Source: Cristatella mucedo
Lineage: Eukaryota; Bryozoa; Phylactolaemata; Cristatellidae
DNA length: 64,000 bases
Assembly: GCA_009760855.2 (NCBI GenBank)
Contig: WPIO01000001.1
Location: forward strand, 11,787,501-11,851,500
Reading direction: 5' to 3'
The notes beneath the pieces were generated by a model. It ran no database searches and was not told the origin of the DNA. It saw only the letters and a list, made by a program, of their open reading frames with translations. Both the position numbers and the translations under genes were made by a program. Position 1 is the first letter of the stretch. Each line of letters starts with the position of its first letter. This document shows, piece by piece, positions 32,291 through 44,609 of this stretch.

Positions 32291-35200
32291 CTGAAACGTC
32301 AACATCATTGGGTGTTAACAGTCTATCAGTTAATGCTTATGTGAAGTGCCAGAATAAAGATTAGGTTCTCTTAGGGTGCTATACAAATATATTATATTAT
32401 TTTTTAATGTGTAGTGGGTCACGGCTAAGATTAATTGGTAAACTCTTGAAGAATGCTCACCCTTGTGAGATTCTATCTACATCCATCAAAACCTGCGGGA
32501 TGAAAAGATCCGTAACTTTGTTCTATAAACCTGCAGCTTAAGGGGTATTTCGGCACTATTTCTTAAATAAAAATTAAATGTTACCAAGTTTTCATCTGCA
32601 TTTGAGGAAATAGATATGTCCTGCAGCAGCTACCAAGTTTCTTCTTAAAGAATCACATCATGCCTACTCTACAGCACATGTAACGTGTCTAGGAAGAGAT
32701 TGAGCTCTCTGAGGTCGATATACAAATGTATTACTATTATTAACTTCTCATTGTGGATCAAACTTAATGTGACTGCACTTATAAAAGTTGCTATAAGCAG
32801 ACTTTTTCTGACGTACTTAGACCAACCCTTTAAATTGCGCCTGCGATTTGTAGGGATCGTAAGACTGACTAGGTTTTCTCTTCAGTCACCGGAAATCAAG
32901 CGATGTAGGCTTGTCACCTATCGCTCAGCGGTTCTCAAGAACTATTAGTAAGACTATTTGTCGGGGCAATCACATTGAACGGATTAGAATTAAATTTAGG
33001 ATCCACCATTTAACTGTTTGCAAATTGAGACTACAACTTTACTTTTCCCGGTAGTAATAGAAAGCGGGCAGGTCTACACGTTTTAATAAACATTAGACAA
33101 AAAATCAAGACAAAATAGTGTGCCCTTCAAACATTACAAAGAATTCATGATTTATGGACTTGCAAAAAAATAAGTGAGCATTAACAAAATGTTCACATAT
33201 TATTTTCTGTTAGTTTGTCCTCAGAATAATTTTGTAGAACATCAGCACAGCGATGGCTAGTCGATCGATAGAATTTCTTTATAGAGGAAGGAGTCTCGAT
33301 CTTGCACGCACTTTCTTATCTCCTCAGTGCACACAACAAGGAATGCAGCCATGTAACTTTTCTAAAGTTTGAGTTCGCAATACGAGATAAGGAGAGTTTT
33401 GTATTGCTCAGAACCATGGCCATTGCTCAAGACCTTGTCAAACTATTATTTCCAATATGAAAACACTGTTGAAGCTTTGCATCAGATTTTTGCAATTGTT
33501 TTAACTAAAGAGTTAAAGCATGTTGAGCTTTTGGCAAGGAAGGTATTAAATTTGCTAACTAATGAGGTTATATTTGTAATGGCTTTTTTTCTAGCTGTAA
33601 CTGCCAAAAAATGTATCTCATACACTTTGGAAATGACCGAGCTGAGGGAAATAACGCTATTCCAATTTTATTGATACATTTTGGATGAGAGAATGGTCTG
33701 AAATAACAATTGCTGATGTTATGGATGCGTTAACAAGGCAGGAATTCTACGAATTGACCACATTTAATTTTATACTTGGGGTGCATATTCAAATTTCTTT
33801 CAATTACTTACTCACAACCTAATCACATTACTAATTTTGGCCAATGTATCAAGTAACGCGAATGAAGTTGTCGTGGTGGTGCGTTTCCAAGTCGAAACTT
33901 GCTTCTTAGTTTCTCTGAAAACCAGTGCTAGTTCATGTGAGAACCATGCAGCCTTCGCGGAAAAAGCCAGCCTGTTGAAATCTTATATATCAATTTATCT
34001 AAGCAATGTGAGCGCTTTATACTGAAATAGCTAATATTTTATGAACCTAGACCACTGATAAAGAGTGTCTGGGCTCGTGACAAAGGCATTTGAGTTTAAA
34101 ACATGAGGAGCTAATAACGTTACTCTGCTTGTTGGCATTGCTCTATAGCCAAAGGCAATCACAACACATCGCGTTCCAAGTAATATATAACAGTATTAAT
34201 ATTACTGTTTTCCAGAAGGCTTGACCGAATCTTGTTAGTGGTTCGGTTCCCAGTCAATGGGCTAACTGTCAAGCAATCTGATTAACATGAATCGGAGAGG
34301 GGCGTGACCGAAACCCTTTAGGCTGCGATCTCTAGCAATCCCCAAGCACTCCATTTGCACGTAGATTAACCCCTGGATCCGGTCGCTAACTGAAACGCTG
34401 CATTGTGGCAACAAAAAAAGAAACAGTTCAATATGTGCCAGTTCTTTACCGATGCATGCGCTGCGACCTAAAACGTCAACAGCGGTCATTGTTACAAGTC
34501 CGTCAGCCCGTCAGTCAGCCAATTATGAGTCCCGGGATCATTCGGGGCATTCTTTACGAACACTATTCTCTATAATATAATACACTCAACACTACCAGAT
34601 CAAAAAAGCACTTGCTTTATTTCCTCTTCATCAGAACAATTAGGTTTTAATCATTACTGATCTTGAATTAAAACTGGCCTGGAGCACACCCTGTTTCTCC
34701 ACTTAAGGATGTAGGATCTATCCATTAGCAGTCATCCAGTTGATGAAGTATTTCCATTTACTTTTCTTTGAGCAACAGACGCAACGTGTCCTTACCCATA
34801 AGAGCATCAACGAGCACACTTATTCTTGCCTAGCAAGCTTCAGTCAAGATGGCCAAGCCTTAGCAATGTTTTTTAAGATTTTTACGAGTCAAAAGACTGT
34901 CTGCTCCAGTCATCCATCTAAGAAAAAGAAGACCAGTTGGTCTTCAGCCTATCGAGTAGCTGGGCTTGAGGACCACTAGCGAAACAGCACAGCAAGGGGC
35001 AAGCTCCATAAAGTGAATAAAATGAATCCTTAAGTAGTGGCTCTTCACCGTTGCAGATGCGAAAAACGACTTTGCCTTACAAGGCAATTGTAGAAAGTAC
35101 GGCCTATGCATTTTTTTTAACGTGAATGCTTCCAAATTAAACAAAACATGTAACCGATGACGATTAGAAGCGAGAAGGTTCTCTTTAAAGGCGCCTAGCA

Positions 35201-38200
35201 GCACAAATCGTAGGAAATTTAGCTCAAAAAGCCCGTGTGTGTAAGGATAGAGCTCATGTAAGAGCCGCTCAACGACCAGCTCAATGACACGCTGACGAGA
35301 GATCGCCGGACTGACTGCCCTGATCCGGCGGCGGCTCTTCTTGTTTACTCGCTCAACTGGGAGTGAATCTCCGCAGCTCGTACATACTCGTACTTACAAA
35401 ACGATGCTCATCAAAAGCTTGTCCAAAGCCTTTTCACAGCCCAATTCAAAATTCACAGCTTTATTTATTTCATGCAAGTGCATTCTTTAAGTAAATCTGC
35501 AAATTAGTAAATTACTTATCCCTATATTTTTGACGTTTTGGCAGTTGCTCATTGAATGGAATAAAAGCATAAATTTTGTAAATGTATATTGCACGAGCTA
35601 ATTTACAAGCGAAAACTGGAGCATTGGAGCGCTGGTACTTCGACGAGGGGGCATAACCCTTCTTGTTACTGTCTTATCTCAACTGCCTCACTCAGAGCGT
35701 TTAACTGGCATTGTGAACTGGAATGTTATTATAAATAATTAAGTTATAAGTTGACCGGCAAAAACTCCCTCTCTATCAGGATTGTTCCCAAGTTCTGAGC
35801 GTACGAAATCAGTTACATTCACTCACCACTTTATCACCTGGATGGCAGGAAAATAAAAATTGACAGTACACAACTAAGATCGGGAATTCTATGGGCCATT
35901 GACACAGATAGCCGTGCTTGCGTAAGGAGGAAACTGATTTTCAGCCCCTCACTTATGCCCCCTGAAATCTCAAATCGATCGCTGTTTTCATACGTGCGCA
36001 TAATCTACTATACAACTGTTTTGACACTATAATAATAATTTAATAATAATGTATCTCCGTCTGTAACTCCACAAAGCCATAAAGACTATGTGGGTGTTAC
36101 GCAAGAGATGATTGTATAGCCCACTCACAGCCTAAGCGGCTTTTGCCACGCATTAGGTAGCCAACAGAGTTCGTCTCACGCAACAAAGAGAAAGTGGGAA
36201 GCATAGCAGAGTTAGGAGAGCAGTTGAGGTAGTGAGTAGTTTGGAAGTAGCAGCCCAGGACCGTTGAAAAGGATGAGCCATAGTCGGCAGCAGTAGAGTA
36301 GTTGTCGTTGCGTAAGAATTGTGGAAGCGACTTCCACAGTCTAGGATCTGCAGATGTAAAGCTTCGGTCACCAACGGTCTTTAAGCGCAGGACTGAAATA
36401 GCTAATTTATTTTCCAACAGGACCAGAGGACGCGAACAGGCTGAAACTGGTGCAGCAGTTCAGCTAGGTGTGACTGAGCCAAGCGGTGGTGGGCCTTGTG
36501 GGTCAGCGTATGAACTTTTCTCTGTGTTATCTGTTGATCAACCGGCATCCATTCTAGCTCTTTTAGCAAAGGAGACACGTGCTCAAACCTCTGAGACTTT
36601 TAGACTTTCCGTGCAGCCATATTCATAGCCAGCTGCAGTGGCCTAGTTTCTTTCTTCAGTAGACGAGCCAAAAAGAATTACAATAATCAAGCCAAGACAG
36701 AATTAAGGAGCTAGTTAAATGTTTTGCAAGCCACCGTGGAACACAGCACCTAACCTTGGATAGGGATCGGACGCGATGGCTAGCTGTAGAAGCAGTCTTC
36801 TGAATAAACCTTTTAAAATTGAGGCAGCTGTCGAAAACGATACCTAAATTTTGAATACTTGGTGATGGTCGCAGAACAGCATCACCTATTAGAATAGCAA
36901 ATATTTAAATCCAGCCACACGCTTAGGGTGTCCTATGCGCAGCAGTTCAATTTTATCTTCATTTTGTTTCAAGAAGTTTTCAACATCCTTGACCATGGTT
37001 TTACGATACCTTAGCTTCGCATGGGGCTGGTGTGCAATTAATCTGTTAATTCTGAGTCCATTGTGTAACTCTAAATTATTTAATTCAGGTACCAAGAATT
37101 TAATAAATACTTTACAAATTTAGGGTAGTCGGTAGTATTTGAAGCACTAGTACAAGTTGTATGCCTCAAATGTCACTGCTTTCGCAGGTCTATCGGTCTG
37201 AACAGTCAAGATTTGAAATAGTGAGAAGTATGCACGGATCTAGTTACATCTGAGGCATTTCAGGAAAGACCTTAATAGTTCTGCCTTGAAAACTCGACGC
37301 AGCTAAGAGTCTGTTATCCCGAGAGTCACCGTCTAATTACATGTCTCAAGATGGGACGACAAAAAAGCAAACTTTGAATATCAAATATTTTCTCTGGTGA
37401 TTCGTTCAATCTCTCTGCAATGTTTACTTATCTAAAACATCCCACAGAAGCCATACAAGCTGTCTTCGTTCAAACGTGATATTGCAGGCACCTGCAGGTA
37501 TATGGCATTCAAAGACGCATACGTTATACTGGCAGATGTTCTGTGCTGAGATGCACATGGCTGGCAGTGATGGGTCTTCAAATATAATACCTAGTTATTT
37601 TTGAGTAGGTAACGATATTTATGTTCGACAACAGGTTAGTCTGTAGAGATCCCAGCCAGCCTGGTGGACGCCACTGTGTGGCCTTACTAAAACTACATAA
37701 ATGCGGGTGCTAAATCAGTCAATATTTAAATTTCTTCTTTTACGTTCCCCAAGTGTCATTGAACTCAGTGTTATTACTTTATTGTTTAGGCATATCGTTC
37801 GCTCTACTTTTATTTTGTAACAGCGAACGCTCGTTTAAAAAATCCCATTATGCCATCCAGAGATCCGTCATTTCTATGTTACATGATAATCCGACTTCGA
37901 AAAATAAGATATCGTCGCTGAATTTGTATTGGAGATTATGAGCCTTGTTCTCCGGATGTAGCAAAAATTATTAGCATAGCCAGACACTGTAGGCGATGTC
38001 AGGAATCTCACTCTGTAACTGCATGAAGCCAATAAGACTAAGTGCTAAGTGCTACGCAGGAGAGTTTGTTTCCAATAGCTCACTTAAAGCCTGAGCAGCT
38101 TTCAGTAGGCACACTAAAGCCAATGGACGCCATCTAACGCAGCAAAAAAAAAGGAAATCGAGAAGTATAGCTGAGTCTTGAGAGCGATTGAGGAATTTTG

Positions 38201-41200
38201 TAGCATGAAATTAGCAGCTCGCATCTGCTGGAAAGGATGTGCCACAGTCGGCAGTAGGAGTAGAGCATACATTCGTAAAATAAGCTACAGATTTGGGGAA
38301 GGAAGCACTTGCTAACATATGCAAATAACAATTGCACTGTCGAGTCATCCAGACCATCGAGGATAACTGTTTTGAGTGCAATGCAAACACTAGAAATTAC
38401 ATGCGTCCGAATTAATCTTCGGGTATTGCTCAGTACTTGAATAAATGTTTTTGCAGAGCTAGTCGTGCGATGTTCGAATAAGCCAACAATCGTAGACGCG
38501 AGCTTGGCAATCAGCTTACCAGTGCTAAAAGGCATGAACTTGTCCGGTTGCAGAAAATGTCCACCTGAGTCGAGGAAGCGGCTTGGTCGAAAAACCCACG
38601 GCTCCTCGTAGATCCTCTGATCGTGCAAGACCGAGTGGAGGTTCACGATAATCTCGGTGTCTTTCGGAATTAGACTTCCATTCATCGAGACGTCGCGAAT
38701 TACCCTGTGAGGTATGGCTAGAGGCACCACGTTTCCGAATCGCAATACCTCTGTGAGGAATGCGTTCACAAAGGGCATCTTCTGGCGGTCTGCTAGCATA
38801 GCAGGACGCTGACCTAAATCGAAAATAAGAAGCCAGTTTGGCATTGCCATGCTACGACGCCTAAAATTTGTCAGGATCTTTGAGCACGAGCAAAGATCTC
38901 CCACTTGGAATTTGTTTTACAACTGCACGACTTCGCCTAACAAAGGACGCTGATGAGCTACTAGATACCTACCTATATCTGTCTGCCTGGAACATATAGT
39001 CGCAGTCTTGAGCAGTCTGTGGTCAGAATTGCTCAGAGATTGAGAGACGCTAATGTTGCATGACACAGCAGTCGAAGGAATTTTTCCTCGTGGGACGCTA
39101 GCTCGCATTTTTCCTTACGCTCTGGTCATTCATAGCTGCTTGGCTCTAGATGCTTTGGCTTAGACATCATCGTCGGGACAATGAGAGCTGCAATTCAAAA
39201 TGCGACAGAAATCCTCGATTCGCGACGATTTGGAATTTGGTTAATTTGCCACAGTAATTAAAATACGATACATGGCCGCGTCGTGAACTCGGGTGATGAC
39301 TTCGTGACACTGCTTTTAAGACGAAAACCTTGGTTAATTGCAGGAAACTCAAACCTGCTACATATAGTAAGCTTTGACGTGCTGTATCATCAATATAATC
39401 GTTCGATTATAGTAAAGGCACGTACAAGAGTCAAGCTCAATTGAGCCGAGGTTAATAGCTAAAAAGGCTCAAAGGCGCAGTACTCATTTCGTGAGAAAGT
39501 ACCAAGTTGTAAAGGCCTTCGATAATGACATATGTTATAAGAGCACTATTAATTTTTATGTTTTGAAATGACTTTCACTCAAAGTGTTTTATATTGCTTC
39601 CATTTTTTGGATGAAAACAAAAATTCAATGCTGGTGCGATTCAATACGAATGGACATAGCAAATGTCTCTTGCACGGACTGTAAGCTACTACAACTACAC
39701 TTCCTAGAGCACGTTGCCTCCGGTCTTTCAGGTAGAGATTAAGTATTCCGGCTCAAGCTTAGCAACCGAAAGGCTCAGAAATACGGCTTGTGCATCCCGC
39801 CCACCCTCGGTCTGACATGGCCTCGACTTAACTCGTGCTTATACAAATCCAGGGCAACCAAGGCTCAAGCCGCGTAACGATGAATTGCTGATAGCTGTAG
39901 ACGTTAGACTAGTATAATGAGACTGTCTGTCATTCGAAGCAGTCGAGATGCTATCAGCCACCATCTTAAGTGGATTTGAAGCCTCACGACGACAACGCGA
40001 GTCCTTAAATGCGCCAATAGTGGGATTGGCCGGGTCTGTATTGCAATGACTGCCTAGGTGAATCGATGTGGGCGGTCGCTCGGTCTGCCAATTCTGCCGA
40101 ATCCATTGTTCGAATGTAGTGAATGGCGACGCTTTCTACGAATCATATTGCCCTTCGTTGCTGTTAGCGAATTTAGAAAGTGGCTCGAACTCACCCAAAA
40201 CATGGTCTATCTCATTGTGAACGCGCTCCTGCAGCTCGGGAAACAAAATACAATGTAGGAACGCCCAGTCCAACGCGGTAGATGTTGTCTCACTTCCTGC
40301 TCCAAATAGGTCGCAAATGGCTGACACGCACCGCTGCTTCGTGAAGTATCCTGTAAGGTAGTGGCTTTTCAAAGTGATGCAATAATCGCTAAGCCTCGTG
40401 CATCGTCGCCGCGGCAAACACTGCAATTTAAGACATTTACTGTAAATGGCGAAAAGTCGCACCGAAGTCATGTCAAATGTTATGGCTGCTGTATTGATTG
40501 CTTTCCAGCAGGTGAAACCGTGATCTCTTCAGCTGTAGACCAACCCAGGCAGCACTATGACTGCCAGTCCAAAGCCGACATCGGGAAAAATCAAATTACA
40601 GATGGCCTCACGGATAAGGACCCTAACAGAAGCTCAGAGATAAATATGAAGTTGAATTTATTCAACAAATAGACCACTATAATGGTCGCTCGCAGTTACA
40701 ATGGATAACTCCAAGCTCGTGTGAACGCGAGTATCTAACCTGCTCTTTTATTAAGATAACCAAGATGATAAATTATTCTAACCCAAAAATTGCGATCATT
40801 TGAAGTGGTCGTTGTGGTAGCCTCAAGTACCTTAAATCGGTGAAAAATATTTACTGGAAAATTTAAACTCTACCTTTAGAATAAACGAAACAACAATTTT
40901 ATCAGACGCATTCAGCCTACCTAAAGTACTTTGAAAAGAACTTTAGGAAGACTTCAAATAAGTCCGTGCTGCTAGGCACCCAGCTCCAAAATACTTTTCA
41001 CATAATATGATGTAAGCTTTTAAAACAAACCTGCTCCCTGTAGATTGATCTGACACAGCAAAGCCGAAAGCAAAGAGTAGACGCGGAATCGATAGGGTAA
41101 CTGTTAGAAATAGAGGGCTTGGTATGATTACAAAGATTGATTACAAAGTGGAAAGATTGGCGAAAGCTTCCTAAATACCGACCAAATTAAAAGTACACCG

Positions 41201-43384
41201 TGTGAACGATTGGCCTCAAATTGTGGAGCCATTTAGCATTTCGATATTTGACTTTACCTTACAGCTCTTTTTTGCAGCATCTGGATAAGTGCCTGGAAAA
41301 AGGTTTCAGCTTTCTTTCAGTTATACATGGACAACTTTGAACCAAGAATAGGTGCTTCCAATCATGAGGATTAACATGCAATCGGAGTCGCTTGTCGTCT
41401 GGGCAGTACAACTGCAGTGATAAGAGTCGTTCAGGTACCCTTTAATTTTCTCGAAGCCAGTCATAAAAAGGTAGCGTTAATGACCCTGTTCACATGGGTG
41501 GACGCATGGTGTCTACTCTTTGCATGAAATAATTTTTTGGTGCACTGTCTACTCTGTGCATAAACATAGTTTTTGGGGCTCTTGTTTGCTTGTATTTGTG
41601 TTTCTAGTTGTCACTGCGGACCCCGGTAATGATTCCGTTGACCATCAAATGTGGCCAGCTTCAGCCCACCCTAGGATGCCATATGCATTAAATAAGAATG
41701 TTTTGAAAACCCCGCCAGCAGAAAAATGTGAGCTCATACTCAAACCCATAATTTTTCGGAAGAAGAGTTGGATAGTGTTGGGAAAATGTGAACTTTCTTA
41801 TCTGAGATAATTAATTGGCCGCAGCCTCCAGCCCGTAAATCCCGGAGGTGGGCTTAGTCTTGCGAGTAACCGGGTGAAAACGTTGCTAAAGCCCTGAAAG
41901 GCGCAAAAATTCAACGGGTGTGAGTTTGGAGTGCCAATCGGATACATGCAACGATTTCACCTGCTCCGATTGGCGCTGACTTAGCAACCGTCAACGTTCG
42001 CCTCGGGCGGCTGCAAGACCAACTAGCCAACATCTAGTGGTTAAGGTGCTCACCCCGACCAAGGTCTGACTGAGGTCGTGGGCTCGAGCTCCAAGGCATA
42101 TGTGAAGCACCCGAATAGAGATTAAGTTCTCTTGGGGCGCTATTTAAATGAATTATATTATATATAACATCCTGACATCCTTGACAATAGGACCTCCATT
42201 CTATGTCTGTAATTTCCTAAAGGACCACAACGCTTATATAGTCATAGCTAATTAAACATAGCTCACATGAGTAATTACGATCGGGAAGACCGTGTGACAC
42301 AAAAATGTTCCACACAAAAACTACTTACCGGTTTTTGATTCTTCGTCTTTGCTTATTTCACCGAGATATGCATCAATGAACGAGGTCTGGACTTGGTCTG
42401 AAGCCTTTTCGTGCTCAGTGATCTTTTTCAGCATGATTTCTTCCAAACGCGCTGCAATGTTTAATGTGTCCTTAACCTTGAAAATGTCAAATGGTAAGTG
42501 CAGTAATAACGGAAAGAGTGAAACTATAGCAATTGTCCGTCCACGCATAATTAACTTCTTGTTTATGTCTAACAGGGTCCTAAATTCCTCGTCGTCATAT
42601 TCAAATCTGCAGCCAAAGACGACATTTGAAATTACGTTAGAAACGGCTCGCTGCAAAATCTCCTCAATGACGAACGGCTTCTTAATAAATTCCATTTCGG
42701 GAATGACCTTGGCAATTTCTTGGTTAACCTTTTCTTGCAAACCCTGCCGAACGTAACCCATATCTTTGAAAACTGTAAGCACCAGCTTTCGATGCTTTTT
42801 CCATACCGGGTATGGCGAAAAGAGTATACCTGCAGAAAATAAGAACGCAAAGCTGGAACGCACAAGCAGCCTTTCTTGTTAGCAAGGCCCGGGGTCAGCC
42901 TCGTCATACAATCTGCATGCGCAACGAGAAACGCAGGCGACTGAATTCCCTTTAAAATACTAACTACTCAGAGAAAAACCTGAAGAAATTATCCATCCAT
43001 TTTACCTGTTTTCTCGGGCCCTGCGCCTGAGAGATTGTGAAAGTCGTTGTGCTCGCTAAATGCCTCAGCCCGCTTTACCAAGGCTTCGTTAATTGTTTCA
43101 TATCCGTTGAGGACGACAAACATTTTGGAGCCAATTTTGATGCTGAATATATCGCCGTACCGTCTCCAGGATGACATCAAGAAGTCGAGCATGTCGCCAT
43201 GCCAAAACAAATTGAGAACGTTGCCAATCAAAGGTAAGGATATCGGGCCTTTTGGATAACGGGACATGTCAATAATGTATGCGTACAGTTGACAGCTGAT
43301 CAAAATCAGAAGCACAACAAATAGGACGTATCGAGCTGCCAGTGAGTCGGCTCCAAGGCTGAATAGTTCTTCAAGAGTCTCCAT
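32067..43384 (-). CDS. Cytochrome P450, CYP2 clan (CYP-B), five exons
   Basis: This is a complete P450 gene and the tandem paralogue of CYP-A. Joined exons are 43384-43006, 42829-42329, 40350-40195, 38813-38520 and 32290-32067. They total 1554 nt and encode 517 aa. All introns are GT-AG and phase 1 at glycine codons, at the same positions as in CYP-A. Landmarks are a membrane anchor at about residues 18-38, the hinge YPKGP, the I-helix AGSET at 311-315, ExxR (EVLR) at 367-370, FRPSRF at 420-425 (Ser in place of the Glu of PERF), and the haem loop PFSTGRRACLG with Cys at 448. I chose the ATG at 43384 because its anchor length matches CYP-A. A longer frame continues upstream. Intron sizes are 176, 1978, 1381 and 6229 nt. 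Substrate is unknown. It ends with a 16-residue tail that CYP-A lacks. Confidence 0.92.
32330..32395 (+). mobile_element. SINE-1 tail fragment
   Basis: The string tatgtgaagtgccagaataa then agattaggttctcttagggt and gctatacaaat matches the 3' half of SINE-1. The tRNA-like head is absent. It starts about 40 bp upstream of CYP-B exon 5. Confidence 0.6.
32680..32745 (+). mobile_element. SINE-1 or LINE-A tail fragment
   Basis: gtgtctaggaagagattgag then ctctctgaggtcgatataca and attactattatt is the shared 3' hairpin and tail. It is too short to tell which of the two families it came from. Confidence 0.5.
34262..34467 (-). pseudogene. Duplicate P450 last exon, frameshifted
   Basis: A second copy of the haem-binding exon lies in CYP-B intron 4, about 2 kb upstream of the intact one. 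It keeps an acceptor (cgttttag, versus cgtttcag for the real exon), the phase-1 start and GRSACIGKELAHIELFLF with the haem Cys. One T is missing from the run after this (relative to the intact exon), so the frame shifts and reads FLLPQCSVSVSD to a later stop at about 34262. Downstream bases still align with the intact exon (cagcgtttc, gaccgga). It may be a dead duplicate or a usable alternative 3' exon with a changed C-terminus. Loss of the L-helix continuation argues for a dead copy. Confidence 0.8.
36040..36995 (-). mobile_element. LINE-B, 3' portion
   Basis: Minus-strand frames read DVENFLKQNEDKIELLRIGH near 36.93 kb and VGDRSFTSADPRLWKSLPQF near 36.35 kb, the C-terminal landmarks of a CR1/L2-like LINE ORF2. 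The 3' end has gtaacacccacatagtcttt and tttgtggagttacagacgga, followed by TTA-rich sequence. It is a different family from LINE-A, whose C-terminus and 3' UTR do not match. Stops show that it is inactive. Confidence 0.8.
38000..38290 (-). mobile_element. LINE-B 3' end, worn copy
   Basis: Plus-strand strings ctctgtaactgcatgaagcc, taagcctgagcagc-like text and gatgtgccacagtcggcagt follow the order of the LINE-B copy at 36 kb but with many differences. In CYP-B intron 4. Confidence 0.6.
38520..38813 (-). CDS. CYP-B exon 4: K-helix exon
   Basis: 294 nt between acceptor gatttag and donor g|gtaagc. It carries MPFVNAFLTEVLRFGN, AIPHRVIRDV, LIPKDTEI, NLHSVLHD and FRPSRFLD, and ends FMPFSTG before the haem loop. 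Confidence 0.93.
38814..40194 (-). other. CYP-B intron 3 (1381 nt)
   Basis: No repeat family or coding frame recognised between donor g|gtgagt and acceptor gatttag. Confidence 0.7.
40195..40350 (-). CDS. CYP-B exon 3: I-helix exon
   Basis: 156 nt between acceptor cttacag and donor g|gtgagt, encoding YFTKQRCVSAICDLFGAGSE and on to EIDHVLG. AGSETT marks the oxygen-activation site. Confidence 0.93.
40351..42328 (-). other. CYP-B intron 2 (1978 nt) with SINE-1
   Basis: Contains a SINE-1 copy at 42012-42168. The 96-codon plus-strand frame at 41520-41810 lies antisense in this intron and has no recognisable domain. Confidence 0.7.
42012..42168 (+). mobile_element. SINE-1 (tRNA-derived)
   Basis: Head with ctagtggttaaggtgctcac, B-box region cgtgggctcgagctcc, tail agagattaagttctcttggg and gcgctatttaaatgaatta. 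It lies in CYP-B intron 2, antisense to the gene. Confidence 0.8.
42329..42829 (-). CDS. CYP-B exon 2: helices B' to G region
   Basis: Begins after acceptor ctgcag with ILFSPYPVWKKHRKL, continues VISNVVFGCRFEYDDEEF and SFIDAYLGEISKDEE, and ends ESKTG at donor g|gtaagt. It is one codon shorter than the CYP-A counterpart. Confidence 0.93.
43006..43384 (-). CDS. CYP-B exon 1: membrane anchor and N-terminal domain
   Basis: Starts METLEELFSLG, followed by a hydrophobic helix, DMSRYPKGP, SWRRYGDIFSIKIG and VLNGYETINEAL. It ends GPEKTG at donor g|gtaaaa. An upstream in-frame ATG at 43444 exists, but the extra residues would place a second hydrophobic stretch before the anchor. Confidence 0.92.
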
Positions 43385-44245
43385 CTGTAATAGAACGGCG
43401 AGAGATTGTAACACCAATAGGGAAAGTATTGACCATAAAAACATTTTGGATTTCGCAAAGGGAGCTAACCATGACGTTTGCTTGGCCTGGAGGTGAGCAC
43501 AAAGTTTCGGGAATCAATGCCAAACCTAATACTGATCTCCCTATATACATATTCTCTGGAATTGAACACTTAGTTTCTCTTGATTTGAATTCTGGAAATA
43601 TCAAGGCTCTCCGTCTCCGCTAGAAACCGTCGAGATCGAATGGATGCATTGCTACTCTTACTAGATAGAAAAAATGCATTTCCGGTCAGTTCTAAGTAAG
43701 CTAATAATAATAAACCCAACACATTTACAAAAATCAATCACGATACTCGCGTTGAGATCCTTTTACATGTAAACTCATGAACTTAGATCAATATTAAACG
43801 CAGAAAAGGCTCTGGAATACTTCAGGTTCGCTACTCGATAATATATTAGCAAGCAATGAGACTAGCGACATTGTATTTCTGACCGCAGAGGTCCCAGGGA
43901 ATCGAGAAGCAACTAGTAATACGTGGTCTTACTGTTTATTACGGGTTTATGGTTTCATCGGTTTATAGGTTGTATTGGAATATGATGGAGTGAGTTGATA
44001 TTTTACAAGGGCGAGTCACTGCCTGGAGAGGAGCAGGCAGTGGGAAGCAGGACGGAGTGGAGAACGGCTGTGCGGTAGAAGTGTTGAAGCACCCCCTCGG
44101 TGTCAGTCTTTCGCCGTTTGTGCGCCGCCGGCGCGTGCTTGGTATCAGAGCGTCAGCTCACATAATACTCAGCAATGATCCCACACTAACGACACCAAAT
44201 AGTACCAGCCATTGCTGCAGCTCTGTAGTGGCGTCTTTCGCAAGA
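43385..44245. other. Upstream of CYP-B
   Basis: This should hold the CYP-B promoter and 5' UTR on the minus strand. No TATA box or initiator could be chosen with confidence, and no repeat is recognised. Confidence 0.4.
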
Positions 44246-44249
44246 AAAC

Positions 44250-44290
44250 CATGTGCGCGTGCGTGTGCGTGCGTGCGTGCGTGCATGTGT
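44250..44290. repeat. (gtgc)n / (gt)n microsatellite
   Basis: A short alternating purine-pyrimidine run (gcgtgcgtgtgcgtgcgtgc and onward). Such runs can adopt Z-DNA. It produces an artificial RACVRACV reading. Confidence 0.85.
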
Positions 44291-44609
44291 GACGGGTTTA
44301 GATCTCACAGAAGCGAATGGCTTGAGTGAAACTAACTCGTCGAAGCGTGGTGTGCGACTCATGGACGCCTCTCTGAAGCAGGAAAGTGCGCATGTTACTG
44401 TCGTGGACGGCAGCAACCAATGCTTCCAACCCGTACCTCAAATTCCAAATGTTTTAATACATGCGTGGAATAATTCAAAGCTCGAGAGAGCGACCAGCGT
44501 CACCCCCAGGCGGATGTCTGTCAGCGTGCTTTCCTCTGGCGACGAAATCAAAGTACTGATTAATATTGCTCACGGTAGACTTCCCGATGCTCTCCTAATA
44601 GAGTGAACA

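Larger units (their letters stand above)
32291..38519 (-). other. CYP-B intron 4 (6229 nt), repeat-bearing
   Basis: It holds SINE tail fragments at 32330-32395 and 32680-32745, the duplicate last exon (34262-34467), a LINE-B copy (36040-36995) and a worn LINE-B 3' end (about 38000-38290). The stretches 32750-34260, 34500-36030 and 37000-37990 show no feature that I can assign. Confidence 0.7.

Noticed and set aside
43385-43444. Longer CYP-B N-terminus starting at the upstream ATG
   Set aside because: It would add a second hydrophobic stretch before the anchor. The ATG at 43384 matches the anchor length of CYP-A.
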